Notes: a model not told the origin generated them from the sequence alone. A DNA stretch of 18,053 nt from Chthoniobacterales bacterium (GCA_025980625.1 JAICXG010000027.1:1-18053); one strand, 5' to 3'; numbered from the stretch's first letter, positions 7,676 through 15,597 are shown. Program-made: numbers and translations.

Positions 7676-9391
7676 CTAGTGATCCTCGGCGGTGACCCGC
7701 CAGACTTCCTCCAAAGTGGTGATTCCCTCGATTGCCTTGTCGATCCCAACCATGCGCAGCGTCTTCATTCCCTCGGAGAGCGCCTGGTTTTTGATAACCG
7801 AGGCGGAAGCGCGCTTGATAATGAGGCGCCGGATCGTCTCGCTCACGGGCAACACTTCGATGACCGCCGCCCGTCCGGAATAGCCGCGCCCTTTGCACCG
7901 CTCGCAGCCCGCGCCCTGATAGAAGGTCGCGCCTTCCGGCGGGTCCATATTGAGCCGGCTAAACATTTCGGGTTCGGGAAGAAATTCCTCGCGACAATTC
8001 ATGCAGACGCGTCGGACAAGCCGCTGCGCGCAAGTCAAAATGACAGAGCTGGAAATGAGAAATGGCTCGATACCCATGTCGTCGAGACGGGCGATGGCGC
8101 CGGCGGCGTCGTTCGTGTGCAAGGTAGAGAGCACCTGGTGACCGGTGAGCGCGGCCTTGACCGCAATGTCGGCGGTTTCGTTGTCGCGAATTTCACCGAC
8201 CATCACGATGTCGGGGTCCTGGCGCAGGATTGAGCGCAGCGCCGAAGCGAAGTCGAGTCCGATATCCGCGCGGGCCGCGACCTGGTTCACGCCCATCAGC
8301 TCGTACTCGATCGGGTCTTCGACCGTTACGATGTTGTAATTGGGACTGTTCAATTCCTGCAGAACCGAATAGAGCGTCGTCGTCTTGCCCGAGCCGGTCG
8401 GGCCGGTGACGAGGATCATCCCGTGCGGCGCATCGATCGCCTTGCGGAAACGCGCCAGCGTTTCCTCGTCCATCCCGAGGGTATCGATGCTGCCGGCGAC
8501 GGAGGACTTGTCGAGAATACGGATGACCACCTTCTCCCCATGCGCGGTCGGCAAAATCGAGATTCGGAGGTCGACCTCTTTGCCCATGACCTTGATGCGG
8601 AAGCGGCCGTCCTGCGGCACGCGCCTCTCCGCGATGTTAAGTCCGGCGAGGATTTTGATGCGCGAGGTGATGGCGAGCTGAAGCGTCTTCGGCGGCGACT
8701 CGGCCGCGACCAGTTCCCCATCGATACGGTAGCGCAACTTCAATACCCGCTGGAACGGCTCGATGTGAATGTCCGACGCCTTTTCCTTGATCGCCTGCGC
8801 CAGGATCAGGTTGACGATTTTGATCACCGGCGCGTCTTCGCTGTCCGTCGCAAGCCGGTCGAGGTCGATCTCTTCGCGTCGCGCCTGCTGCACTTCGACG
8901 TCGCTCGCCGCTTCCTCCGAAACCTGTTTGAGTACCTCGCTCATGTTCGCGCCGGCTGCATGCACGCCGCTGAGCGCGTCACTCACCGCCCGCTCGGTCG
9001 CGATCATCGGCACAATGTCCATCTGGACGCGGCGCTTGAGATCATCGACAGCGAGCACGTTGGTCGGGTCGGCCATTGCAACAAAAAGCTTGGCGTCCAG
9101 TCGTGCGACGGGCACGAGCCGGTAGGCCTTGGCCATATCCCGCGGCACCAGGTTCAAAATCTCCTCCGGCACGCGCACCTTGGCGAGATTGATCGGCGGC
9201 GTGTTCAAGCAACGACCCATCGAGATGGCCATGTCCTGATCGCTCACAAATTGCTTGTCGGTCAGGATTTTGAGCAGCCGGCCACCCTGCTGTTTCTGGA
9301 TCGCGATCGCCTCGTCGAGTTGGGCCGGCAGGAGCAGGCCATCCTCGATCAGGACATCGGCGATCCGTTCCCCGAAAGATTTGCTTCTCAT
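7676..9391 (-). CDS. pilB: Type IV pilus extension ATPase (PilB/GspE family) with N-terminal MshEN domain
   Basis: This 571-residue hexameric ATPase powers pilin polymerisation at the inner membrane. The N-terminal MshEN domain starts with Arg9 to Gln32 spaced exactly as in the c-di-GMP-binding motif. The catalytic core has Walker A GPTGSGKT (330-337), Asp box VTVEDPIEY (355-363), Walker B DIVMVGEIRD (394-403) and His box GHQVLSTLHTND (417-428). Two CxxC pairs (Cys463/466, Cys496/499) form the zinc site typical of PilB/GspE. Met 9391 was preferred to the in-frame start at 9544 because the extra 51 residues overlap the upstream gene and are not family-like. It lies 16 bp after the TPR-MshEN gene and abuts the next start at 7675. 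No PilT retraction ATPase is in the window. Confidence 0.95.
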   Translation of the reverse strand: MRSKSFGERIADVLIEDGLLLPAQLDEAIAIQKQQGGRLLKILTDKQFVSDQDMAISMGRCLNTPPINLAKVRVPEEILNLVPRDMAKAYRLVPVARLDAKLFVAMADPTNVLAVDDLKRRVQMDIVPMIATERAVSDALSGVHAAGANMSEVLKQVSEEAASDVEVQQARREEIDLDRLATDSEDAPVIKIVNLILAQAIKEKASDIHIEPFQRVLKLRYRIDGELVAAESPPKTLQLAITSRIKILAGLNIAERRVPQDGRFRIKVMGKEVDLRISILPTAHGEKVVIRILDKSSVAGSIDTLGMDEETLARFRKAIDAPHGMILVTGPTGSGKTTTLYSVLQELNSPNYNIVTVEDPIEYELMGVNQVAARADIGLDFASALRSILRQDPDIVMVGEIRDNETADIAVKAALTGHQVLSTLHTNDAAGAIARLDDMGIEPFLISSSVILTCAQRLVRRVCMNCREEFLPEPEMFSRLNMDPPEGATFYQGAGCERCKGRGYSGRAAVIEVLPVSETIRRLIIKRASASVIKNQALSEGMKTLRMVGIDKAIEGITTLEEVWRVTAEDH

Positions 9392-9407
9392 GTCGTTTGG
9401 GGCGGCT

Positions 9408-10325
9408 TTAAGGGCCGAGCCGGTATATCTCCTGGAGCGTTTTGATGATCGCGGTTGGCTTTGCCAGGTACCAATTGACCGAGTAATCGAGCGAGTGCTC
9501 CACTTCCTGGCGCGCAGCGGCATCGAAAGGATTGCAGACCGCAATCATGATTGTGCGGCTGACCAGATCGAAAGGGACAAAGAGGCGGCCGATCGTCAGT
9601 TCGTCGGCCAACATCCGCACAATGTGGCGATCGAAATCGAAATATTCCAGCGGCACATAGGCAAACTTCGTCCGGTCGATTAAGGCCGAGAGGATCGACT
9701 CCGTCTTCGCTTCGTTGCCCTGGCAGAGCCAGTCGAGGAGGGAAGCTGCAAGCTGCTGGCCTGGGGCCTTGTTTCTCTCTTTCACCTCGGCAAGCGCACT
9801 CTTCACCTCTTCCTCGGGGAAGAGCTGTTGAACGACGAGAAACTTGGCGAGCTGATCATTACCTTGCTCGGCATCCTCCTCTGAAAGGCGCCGGCGCGGC
9901 TTGCCGGCGTCGCGCCCGCCGATCTCTAGCAGTCCGCCGCCAACCGTACGGTTGTCTGCGCTGCCAGCCGTTTCGGCGATGAGCGCGTCGCGAGGCCCAC
10001 CCTTCAGCTTGGGCTGGCCGGTTTCCTTCAGCTTTGCTTCGATCTCGCCCAGCATCGCGAGCATCTCCGGCGCATTCGGCTCGGCCGCGAGCACCGCCTC
10101 GCATTCCTGCATCGCGAGTGAGAACGAGCCGGCGTTGAAATAAGCCTCGGCGAGGCGGCGCGAGGTGCGGGTCGCCTCGTCCGTCTTGCCGAGCTTTTGG
10201 TAAGCGACCTTCAGGATCTCAAGCGACTGATAATCATCGGGCTGTGTTTGAGTGATGGCCTCAAACATCTCGACCGTCTGAAGAATCTGGCTCCGCTCCT
10301 GTTCTGACAGTGTGTGTTCCAGCAC
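9408..10325 (-). CDS. TPR protein with C-terminal MshEN-like (GspE N-terminal) domain
   Basis: This 305-residue soluble protein has tetratricopeptide-like helices at about 25-110 (YQSLEILKVAYQKLGKTDEATRTSRRLAEAYFNAGSFSLAMQECEAVLAAEPNAPEML) and a charged linker. A C-terminal region (about 155-303) resembles the MshEN/GspE-N domain (ending DLVSRTIMIAVCNPFDAAARQEVEHSL, as in PilB before its ATPase core) without any ATPase. The half-motif that binds c-di-GMP is altered: the Arg position is Gln and the final Gln is Val. The start is GTG at 10325, the first possible start after an in-frame stop; Met 10268 is an alternative. As first gene of the pilus run, next to pilB, it probably binds PilB or the pilus base. 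Function is inferred; I know of no named equivalent. Confidence 0.8.
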   Translation of the reverse strand: MLEHTLSEQERSQILQTVEMFEAITQTQPDDYQSLEILKVAYQKLGKTDEATRTSRRLAEAYFNAGSFSLAMQECEAVLAAEPNAPEMLAMLGEIEAKLKETGQPKLKGGPRDALIAETAGSADNRTVGGGLLEIGGRDAGKPRRRLSEEDAEQGNDQLAKFLVVQQLFPEEEVKSALAEVKERNKAPGQQLAASLLDWLCQGNEAKTESILSALIDRTKFAYVPLEYFDFDRHIVRMLADELTIGRLFVPFDLVSRTIMIAVCNPFDAAARQEVEHSLDYSVNWYLAKPTAIIKTLQEIYRLGP

Positions 10326-10338
10326 GCTGGCGGTAAAA

Positions 10339-10354
10339 AGCTAGAACCGTGCCG
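10339..10354 (-). promoter_or_regulatory. Candidate sigma-54 promoter for the pilus/MglA gene run
   Basis: On the minus strand CGGCACGGTTCTAGCT matches TGGCACG-N4-TTGCW with two mismatches; the invariant GG and GC have correct spacing. It lies in the 139-bp divergent spacer facing the TPR-MshEN gene. Transcription would begin near 10329, only a few bases before the GTG at 10325, so a near-leaderless start or Met 10268 would be needed. An enhancer-binding protein gene is adjacent. Confidence 0.35.
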
Positions 10355-10444
10355 ATGTCGTCAAATGAGCAGACTTCGCCGCCCGCCTCAGGTCGCCCCG
10401 GCCCGAGCGGCGCCTTCGGTCGCGGAATTGACGCCGTGCGGGAA

Positions 10445-10475
10445 ATGCGGTTCATCGTTAAGCGATGAACCGCAT
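10445..10475. promoter_or_regulatory. 13-bp perfect inverted repeat over the response-regulator start codon
   Basis: ATGCGGTTCATCG (10445-10457) and CGATGAACCGCAT (10463-10475) are perfect inverted repeats with a 5-bp spacer TTAAG. The right arm contains the start codon of the response regulator (10465). It could be the regulator's operator/enhancer site, about 130 bp upstream of the candidate sigma-54 start for the opposite genes, or an mRNA hairpin that hides the start codon. Confidence 0.6.
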
Positions 10476-11811
10476 CCTCATCGCTGACGATCAGGCCGAT
10501 GTGCTCGAGGCGCTGCGCATTTTGCTCAAGGGCGAAGCTTACCAGACTGACGCCGTAACTTCGTTAGGCGCGGTCCTTAATTCACTCGAGAAGCGCAGTT
10601 ACGCGCTCCTCATGATGGACTTGAATTATACCCGCGACACGACCTCGGGCCAGGAAGGCCTCGAGATCATCCCGCGCATCCAGGCGATCGATGAGACGCT
10701 CCCGATCGTTGTCATGACGGCGTGGGCGACGGTCGATCTCGCGGTCGAGGCGATGAAACTCGGGGCGCGCGATTTTGTCACCAAGCCGTGGGACAACGAT
10801 CGGCTGCTCGCGATCGTGCGAACGCAGATTGCGCTCGGCAACGCACTCCGCAAAACGCAGCAGCTCGAGGCGAAAAACGAGCTGCTCCGCGCCCGGATGC
10901 CGAATATCATCTCGGAATCGTCCCAGATGCGGCCCGTGATGGAGTTGATCGCGCGCGTGGCGCCTTCCGACGCGAACATCCTCATCACAGGCGAAAACGG
11001 GACTGGCAAAGGATTGGTCGCGCAGGCGGTGCACTCGCTGTCGCCACGCGCGAGCAAGTTGATGATCACCGTCAACATGGGCGGATTATCGGAGGGCGTG
11101 TTCGAGAGCGAGCTGTTCGGTCACGTCAAAGGCGCCTTCACCGACGCGAAGACGGACCGCGCCGGCCGGTTCGAGTTGGCCGATGAGAGCACGCTTTTCC
11201 TCGACGAGATCTCCAACTTGCCGCTCAGTCAGCAGGCGAAATTGCTGCGCGTCATCGAGACGGGCGAGTTCGAGCGAGTCGGTTCCTCGCGCACCCTGCA
11301 CGCGAATGTGCGGATTATTTCCGCGACCAACGCCAACCTGCACGATGAAGTCGCGGCCGGGCGGTTCCGGCAGGACCTGCTTTTTCGCCTCAACACGATC
11401 GAGATTGCGCTGCCGCCATTGCGCGAACGGCGCGAAGATATCGCCCCGCTCGCGGTCCATTTCCTCCGGCAACATGCCGAGCGTTACCGAAAAAACCTGA
11501 GCGGCTTCGAGCCGGCGGCGCACGAAGCGCTGATGCGCCATCAATGGCCGGGCAACGTGCGCGAGCTCGATCACGTGATCGAGCGCGCCGTCCTTATGTC
11601 GCAGGGCAATCAAATCAAAGCGAACGATCTTGGCCTAACGACTGCGTCGGACGGCACACCTCGCCTCGAAGAGATGAGCTTGGAAGAGGTCGAGGCTTTT
11701 CTGATCAAGAAAGCCCTCGCCCGCCACGACGGCAACGCGCGCAAGGCGGCCGAGTCGTTAGGCTTGAGCCGGAGCGCGTTTTACCGGCGGCTCCAGCATT
11801 ATGGGCTGTGA
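10465..11811 (+). CDS. NtrC-family sigma-54-dependent response regulator
   Basis: This 448-residue protein has three domains. The receiver (1-125) has Asp8/Asp9, phospho-acceptor Asp52, Thr85 and Lys107. The AAA+ domain (about 148-380) has Walker A GENGTGKG (176-183), Walker B TLFLDEI (243-249), and RFRQDLLFRLN and PPLRERREDI motifs. The C-terminal Fis-type helix-turn-helix (424-448) reads NARKAAESLGLSRSAFYRRL. The sigma-54-contacting loop reads GAFTDA (223-228) instead of GAFTGA, a variant I recall from other NtrC-like regulators. Phosphorylation by the kinase encoded 45 bp downstream should drive ATP-dependent opening of sigma-54 promoters. No clear ribosome-binding site precedes the ATG, which lies inside an inverted repeat. 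Likely targets are the sigma-54 promoter at 15748 and perhaps the divergent pilus run. Confidence 0.95.
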   Translation: MNRILIADDQADVLEALRILLKGEAYQTDAVTSLGAVLNSLEKRSYALLMMDLNYTRDTTSGQEGLEIIPRIQAIDETLPIVVMTAWATVDLAVEAMKLGARDFVTKPWDNDRLLAIVRTQIALGNALRKTQQLEAKNELLRARMPNIISESSQMRPVMELIARVAPSDANILITGENGTGKGLVAQAVHSLSPRASKLMITVNMGGLSEGVFESELFGHVKGAFTDAKTDRAGRFELADESTLFLDEISNLPLSQQAKLLRVIETGEFERVGSSRTLHANVRIISATNANLHDEVAAGRFRQDLLFRLNTIEIALPPLRERREDIAPLAVHFLRQHAERYRKNLSGFEPAAHEALMRHQWPGNVRELDHVIERAVLMSQGNQIKANDLGLTTASDGTPRLEEMSLEEVEAFLIKKALARHDGNARKAAESLGLSRSAFYRRLQHYGL

Positions 11812-11856
11812 GGAGGAGTTGCGGCGCGAGCCGGCCGCCAGCCCCGCATTCGTATC

Positions 11857-13191
11857 ATGAGATCGGCGCGCAAGCTACGATATCGTGTTTCTCATCAGGG
11901 CCGACTGACCTGGCTAACCCTGGCTGCGGCGCTGCCCGCCATGATCATCGCGCTCGCGCTCCTTTGGGCCGGCGATTACAGCGCCAAACTGATTTGGACT
12001 CTCGTGCTCGTAATGGGCGTCTGCGCGCTCGCTTTCCTGAGCAGCGCGCGCGAGCACGTTATCCGGCCGCTGCAAACGATGAGCAATCTGCTCGCGGCGC
12101 TGCGCGAAGGCGATTACTCGATCCGGGCCCGCGGCGCGCGGGCCGACGACGCACTCGGCGAGGTGCTGCTCGAGATCAATCAGCTCGGCGAAACTCTGCG
12201 CGTGCAACGGCTCGGGGCCTTCGAGGCAACCGCGCTCCTCCGCACGATCATGGCGGAAATCGACGTCGCGGTTTTCACGTTCGATCCCGATCGCCGGCTC
12301 CGGCTGGTCAACCGCGCGGGGGAAAACCTGCTTCGCCAGCCGATCGATAAGTTGTTAGGCCGCCGCGCCAGCGAGCTCGGGCTCGCGGTTTGTCTCGATG
12401 CCGATCAGGATCAGCCGCTGACCTTGAGTTTCCCCGGCGCATCTGGTCGTTGGGGGGTGCGGCGCAGCCATTTTCGCGAACACGGTTTGCCGCACGAATT
12501 GCTGGTTCTGACCGACCTGAGCCGGACCTTGCGTGAAGAAGAGCGCATCGCCTGGCAAAGACTCGTGCGCGTCCTCGGGCATGAGATGAATAACTCGCTC
12601 GCCCCGATCAAATCGATCGCCGGCAGCCTCGAGCATCTGCTCAGGCGGGATCCGCCACCGCCCGACTGGCAGGATGACGCGCGGAGCGGGTTGAACGTGA
12701 TCGCGGCCCGGGCGGAATCGCTTGGCCGCTTTATGCAGGCTTACACCCGCCTGGCGAAATTGCCGCCGCCGCAGAAAGAACCGGTCGAGCTCGGGACCCT
12801 CGTTAGGCGAGCGGTTGAATTGGAAACGCGGCTCGCGGTGCGATTGGTCGAGGGGCCGGAAATTGTGATCTCGGCCGATGCTGCGCAGATCGAGCAACTC
12901 CTCATCAACATTTTGCACAACGCGGTTGACGCCTCGCTCGAGACCGGCGGCAAAGTCGTGGCCGGCTGGCGCACGCGGAGCGATTGCGCGGAGGTTTTTG
13001 TGCGCGATGAAGGGCCGGGCGTCATGAATCCAAGCAATCTCTTCGTCCCGTTTTTTACCACCAAACCGGGGGGGTCCGGCATCGGGTTGCCGCTCAGCCG
13101 CCAGATCGCGGAGGCGCACGGCGGCTCGCTCAATCTCGCCAACCGGACCGATCGCAGCGGGAGCGAAGCGTTACTCCGGCTCCCTCGTTAG
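11857..13191 (+). CDS. Membrane sensor histidine kinase (NtrY-like, HAMP-PAS-HisKA-HATPase)
   Basis: This 444-residue kinase has two transmembrane helices (about 18-37 and 43-62) with almost no periplasmic loop, so it probably senses within the membrane or cytoplasm. HAMP (about 64-115) and a PAS-like domain (about 125-222, IDVAVFTFDPDRRLRLVNRAGENLL) follow. The phospho-acceptor is His242 in GHEMNNSLAPIKSIAGSL, the NtrY-type box. The ATPase domain has the N box NILHNAVDA (Asn351, Asn355), G1 DEGPGV (384-389) and G2 GGSGIGLPLS (405-414). The stop codon TAG lies inside TCGTTAGGC (13185-13193). It surely partners with the adjacent regulator. Kinases of this kind often stand beside MacB-type ABC efflux genes, which here follow 2.6 kb downstream. 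Confidence 0.94.
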   Translation: MRSARKLRYRVSHQGRLTWLTLAAALPAMIIALALLWAGDYSAKLIWTLVLVMGVCALAFLSSAREHVIRPLQTMSNLLAALREGDYSIRARGARADDALGEVLLEINQLGETLRVQRLGAFEATALLRTIMAEIDVAVFTFDPDRRLRLVNRAGENLLRQPIDKLLGRRASELGLAVCLDADQDQPLTLSFPGASGRWGVRRSHFREHGLPHELLVLTDLSRTLREEERIAWQRLVRVLGHEMNNSLAPIKSIAGSLEHLLRRDPPPPDWQDDARSGLNVIAARAESLGRFMQAYTRLAKLPPPQKEPVELGTLVRRAVELETRLAVRLVEGPEIVISADAAQIEQLLINILHNAVDASLETGGKVVAGWRTRSDCAEVFVRDEGPGVMNPSNLFVPFFTTKPGGSGIGLPLSRQIAEAHGGSLNLANRTDRSGSEALLRLPR

Positions 13192-13198
13192 GCCAGAG

Positions 13199-14194
13199 AT
13201 GAAATCGAGGCATGTCGCGCGGCTCCTGATTTTTGTTGCCGCGATTTTGCTTGTTCCTCTGGCGCTGAATCACTGGCTGCCGAGTAAGCGGCCGTTCAAT
13301 CGGCAACCACTCGAGCGGCTCCGCGCCAACCGGCCTGCGATCGTGCTCATCGGCGACTCGTTAGTCCATGCCGCGATTGATCCGAAACTGCTCGAGAACG
13401 AATTGGGCGAGGGAAAAGTGGAGATGATCTGGCGCGGTGGCGCGGCTTCGGCAGCCTGGTATTTGAGTTTGAAAAATTACGTCGTCGCTTCCGGCGTGAA
13501 GCCGCGCTGGGTCTGCATTTTTTTCAATTACGATCTGCTGACCAACGCCGCCTTTCGCACGACCCCGACGTATCGCGCATTTCTCGAGTCGCTCATGCAC
13601 GGTGAGGACCCGGTTTTCAAAGAGGTCCTGGGCAAGCAATCCCAACGAGAGACGCCGCTGCAACGGATCGCGAGCTGGCTCTATCCCTTGAATGATCGGC
13701 GCCACCATTATCAGGAAAAAATCAGCCGGTTCGCCTTTCGGACCGAGGCATCAGTCGGGCCGAAAATCAAGGGTTTGCCCCGGCGCGTGAACGAAATCTT
13801 CGATGTCGCGCGCCTGCGCCAGGAAACATTGCCGCAAACCCCGGAAGCGGTCGCGGCCCGGCCGTTGGATTTCAGCGCCGACCCGCACAAAAATTTCCTC
13901 CCGCACATCGTGCAGACGGCACACGACGCAGGAATTGCGATTTGCTTTGTGCGAGTGCGTCCGAATCCCGGGCCGGACAATGATTTTCAAGAAGGACCGG
14001 GGCTGCGCCGATACGTGAAGGAATTGCGCGAATGGATTGAAAGCCGCGGCGGCATCTTCGTCGATACGACCGGAAACAAGCAGTTCACGCCCGACATGTA
14101 TCTGCGGCCTAACGATGACCACATCGGCCCGTGGGCGAAGGAACGCGCGACGAAAATTTACGCCGAGGAACTGCGGCCGGTGCTGAACCGATGA
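13199..14194 (+). CDS. Membrane-anchored SGNH-hydrolase-like protein (MBOAT partner)
   Basis: This 331-residue protein has one N-terminal signal anchor (about 7-24, ARLLIFVAAILLVPLALN) and an extracytoplasmic domain. The nucleophile block reads AIVLIGDSLVHAAIDP (47-62, Gly52-Asp53-Ser54), and a late NDDHIG (Asn305 to Gly310) provides a candidate Asp-His pair with DxH/DDH spacing instead of the usual DxxH. The middle (100-240) is not recognised. It overlaps the MBOAT gene by four bases (14191-14194). That pairing, as in AlgJ/AlgX with AlgI or DltD with DltB, points to transfer of an acyl group onto an extracellular polymer. Starting 7 bp after the kinase stop, it may be cotranscribed with the two-component genes. 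Whether it is a transferase or esterase cannot be told. Confidence 0.8.
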   Translation: MKSRHVARLLIFVAAILLVPLALNHWLPSKRPFNRQPLERLRANRPAIVLIGDSLVHAAIDPKLLENELGEGKVEMIWRGGAASAAWYLSLKNYVVASGVKPRWVCIFFNYDLLTNAAFRTTPTYRAFLESLMHGEDPVFKEVLGKQSQRETPLQRIASWLYPLNDRRHHYQEKISRFAFRTEASVGPKIKGLPRRVNEIFDVARLRQETLPQTPEAVAARPLDFSADPHKNFLPHIVQTAHDAGIAICFVRVRPNPGPDNDFQEGPGLRRYVKELREWIESRGGIFVDTTGNKQFTPDMYLRPNDDHIGPWAKERATKIYAEELRPVLNR

Positions 14195-15597
14195 TCTTTC
14201 ATTCGTTAGTCTACGTCGTCTTTTTGCTCATCGTTTTGGCGACGTATTGGTCGCTCTCGCGGCGCTGGCAGAATGTTTTTCTTCTCGTCGCGAGCTACGT
14301 TTTCTACGGCTGGGAACATCCATGGTTTCTTCTCCCGCTCTGGGCCTCGACGCTGGTCGATTATAGTTGCGCGCTCGGGATGGAACGCTGGCCGCACCGG
14401 CGGCGCGCCTTTCTTCTCGTAAGTGTGTGCGGCAGTCTCGCACTTCTCGCCACCTTCAAATACGCCAACTTCGTTCTTGATAATCTCGATGTGCTGCTGG
14501 CCGAATTCGGCGCCCATCCCTTGCATGTCGCACTTCGCCTCGCGCTCCCGGTCGGGATTTCTTTCTACACCTTTCAATCGATCGGCTACGTCGTCGATGT
14601 CTATCGCGCGCAGGTCCCGGCGGAGCGGAGCCTGATGAAATATGCGCTCTACGTCACGTTTTTTCCGCAGTTGGTGGCGGGACCGATCGAGCGCGCGAGC
14701 CACATGTTGCCGCAGTATTCCGATCACCGCTATTTCAACGCCGAGCTCTGGCGGAGCGCGCTCGGGCTGATGCTTTGGGGCTATTTCAAAAAGGTCGTGA
14801 TCGCCGACAACGTCGCGATTGTCGCGAACAAAATCTTTGCGCTCTCTTCCCCGTCCTTTCCGGTGCTCTGGGCCGGCGTGCTCGCCTTCACGGTGCAGAT
14901 CTACGCTGATTTTTCTGCCTACACCGACATCGCGCGCGGCACCGCGCGATTGTTAGGCTTCGAGGTCATGCGGAATTTTCTCCATCCCTACATCGCGACT
15001 TCGCCGGCTGATTTCTGGCGGCGCTGGCACATCTCGCTCTCAACCTGGATGCGCGATTATCTCTATATTCCGTTAGGCGGAAGCCGTTGCAGTCCCACCC
15101 GTAACTCATTCAACCTCGTCGCGACGTTTGCGATCAGCGGCCTCTGGCATGGGGCCTCGTGGAACTTTGTGATGTGGGGTTTTTACTGGGGATTTTTGCT
15201 TCTGGCTGAGCGCGGCTGGGGCGCACTCGGTTGGGAGAAAACAATTCCCTGGCTCGTCAAAGTTAGCGGCACATTCGCGCTCGCCTGCATCGGCTGGCTG
15301 ATGTTCCGCGAGCGCGACATCGGCCAGCTCATCCATGATTTGACCCTCTCACCTTTTCTTTCCTCGAAACGCGATTGGGCGATGGGACTGTATTTCGCGT
15401 TGATGGTTTGCATCTACTCGCTCCCGCTCGCGATTCACCTCTTCTTTAGCGGCATTTTTCCGCGCTGGAATCCCGAGTTCGAATGGCCGGAGCGCGGCCG
15501 CTTCGCCTTTGAAACAGTGCTCGGGATTGTGCTTTTCATGGGCATCCTGACGCTCCGCAGCCTAACGACTTCGGATTTCATTTACTTCCAGTTCTAA
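14191..15597 (+). CDS. MBOAT-family O-acyltransferase (AlgI/DltB-like)
   Basis: This 468-residue polytopic protein carries the full AlgI-type MBOAT signature: NVFLLVASYVFYGWEHPWF near the N-terminus, FPQLVAGPIERA (about 158-169), FSAYTDIARGTARLLGF, the DFWRRWHISLSTWMRDYLYIPLGGSR block (274-299, His280) and GLWHGASWNF with the catalytic-type His320. About ten to twelve membrane segments are visible. Such proteins move an activated acyl group across the membrane for O-acetylation of polysaccharides or similar polymers, passing it to an SGNH partner. Met 14191 (ATGA overlap) was chosen over the open start at 14131 because the family N-terminus begins there. No polymer synthesis genes are in the window, so the substrate is unknown. 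Confidence 0.94.
   Translation: MIFHSLVYVVFLLIVLATYWSLSRRWQNVFLLVASYVFYGWEHPWFLLPLWASTLVDYSCALGMERWPHRRRAFLLVSVCGSLALLATFKYANFVLDNLDVLLAEFGAHPLHVALRLALPVGISFYTFQSIGYVVDVYRAQVPAERSLMKYALYVTFFPQLVAGPIERASHMLPQYSDHRYFNAELWRSALGLMLWGYFKKVVIADNVAIVANKIFALSSPSFPVLWAGVLAFTVQIYADFSAYTDIARGTARLLGFEVMRNFLHPYIATSPADFWRRWHISLSTWMRDYLYIPLGGSRCSPTRNSFNLVATFAISGLWHGASWNFVMWGFYWGFLLLAERGWGALGWEKTIPWLVKVSGTFALACIGWLMFRERDIGQLIHDLTLSPFLSSKRDWAMGLYFALMVCIYSLPLAIHLFFSGIFPRWNPEFEWPERGRFAFETVLGIVLFMGILTLRSLTTSDFIYFQF

Noticed and set aside
8423..9445. 340-residue open frame on the plus strand
   Set aside because: It is antisense to conserved pilB sequence and has no family-like sequence; such frames are common in GC-rich DNA.
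10261..10455. 64-residue minus-strand frame starting MNRI
   Set aside because: Its start mirrors the regulator start only because both lie in the inverted repeat; it overlaps the TPR gene and lacks any family feature.
11544..12350. 268-residue open frame on the plus strand across regulator and kinase
   Set aside because: It overlaps two clear genes in another frame and is rich in Arg/Ala with no recognisable motif.
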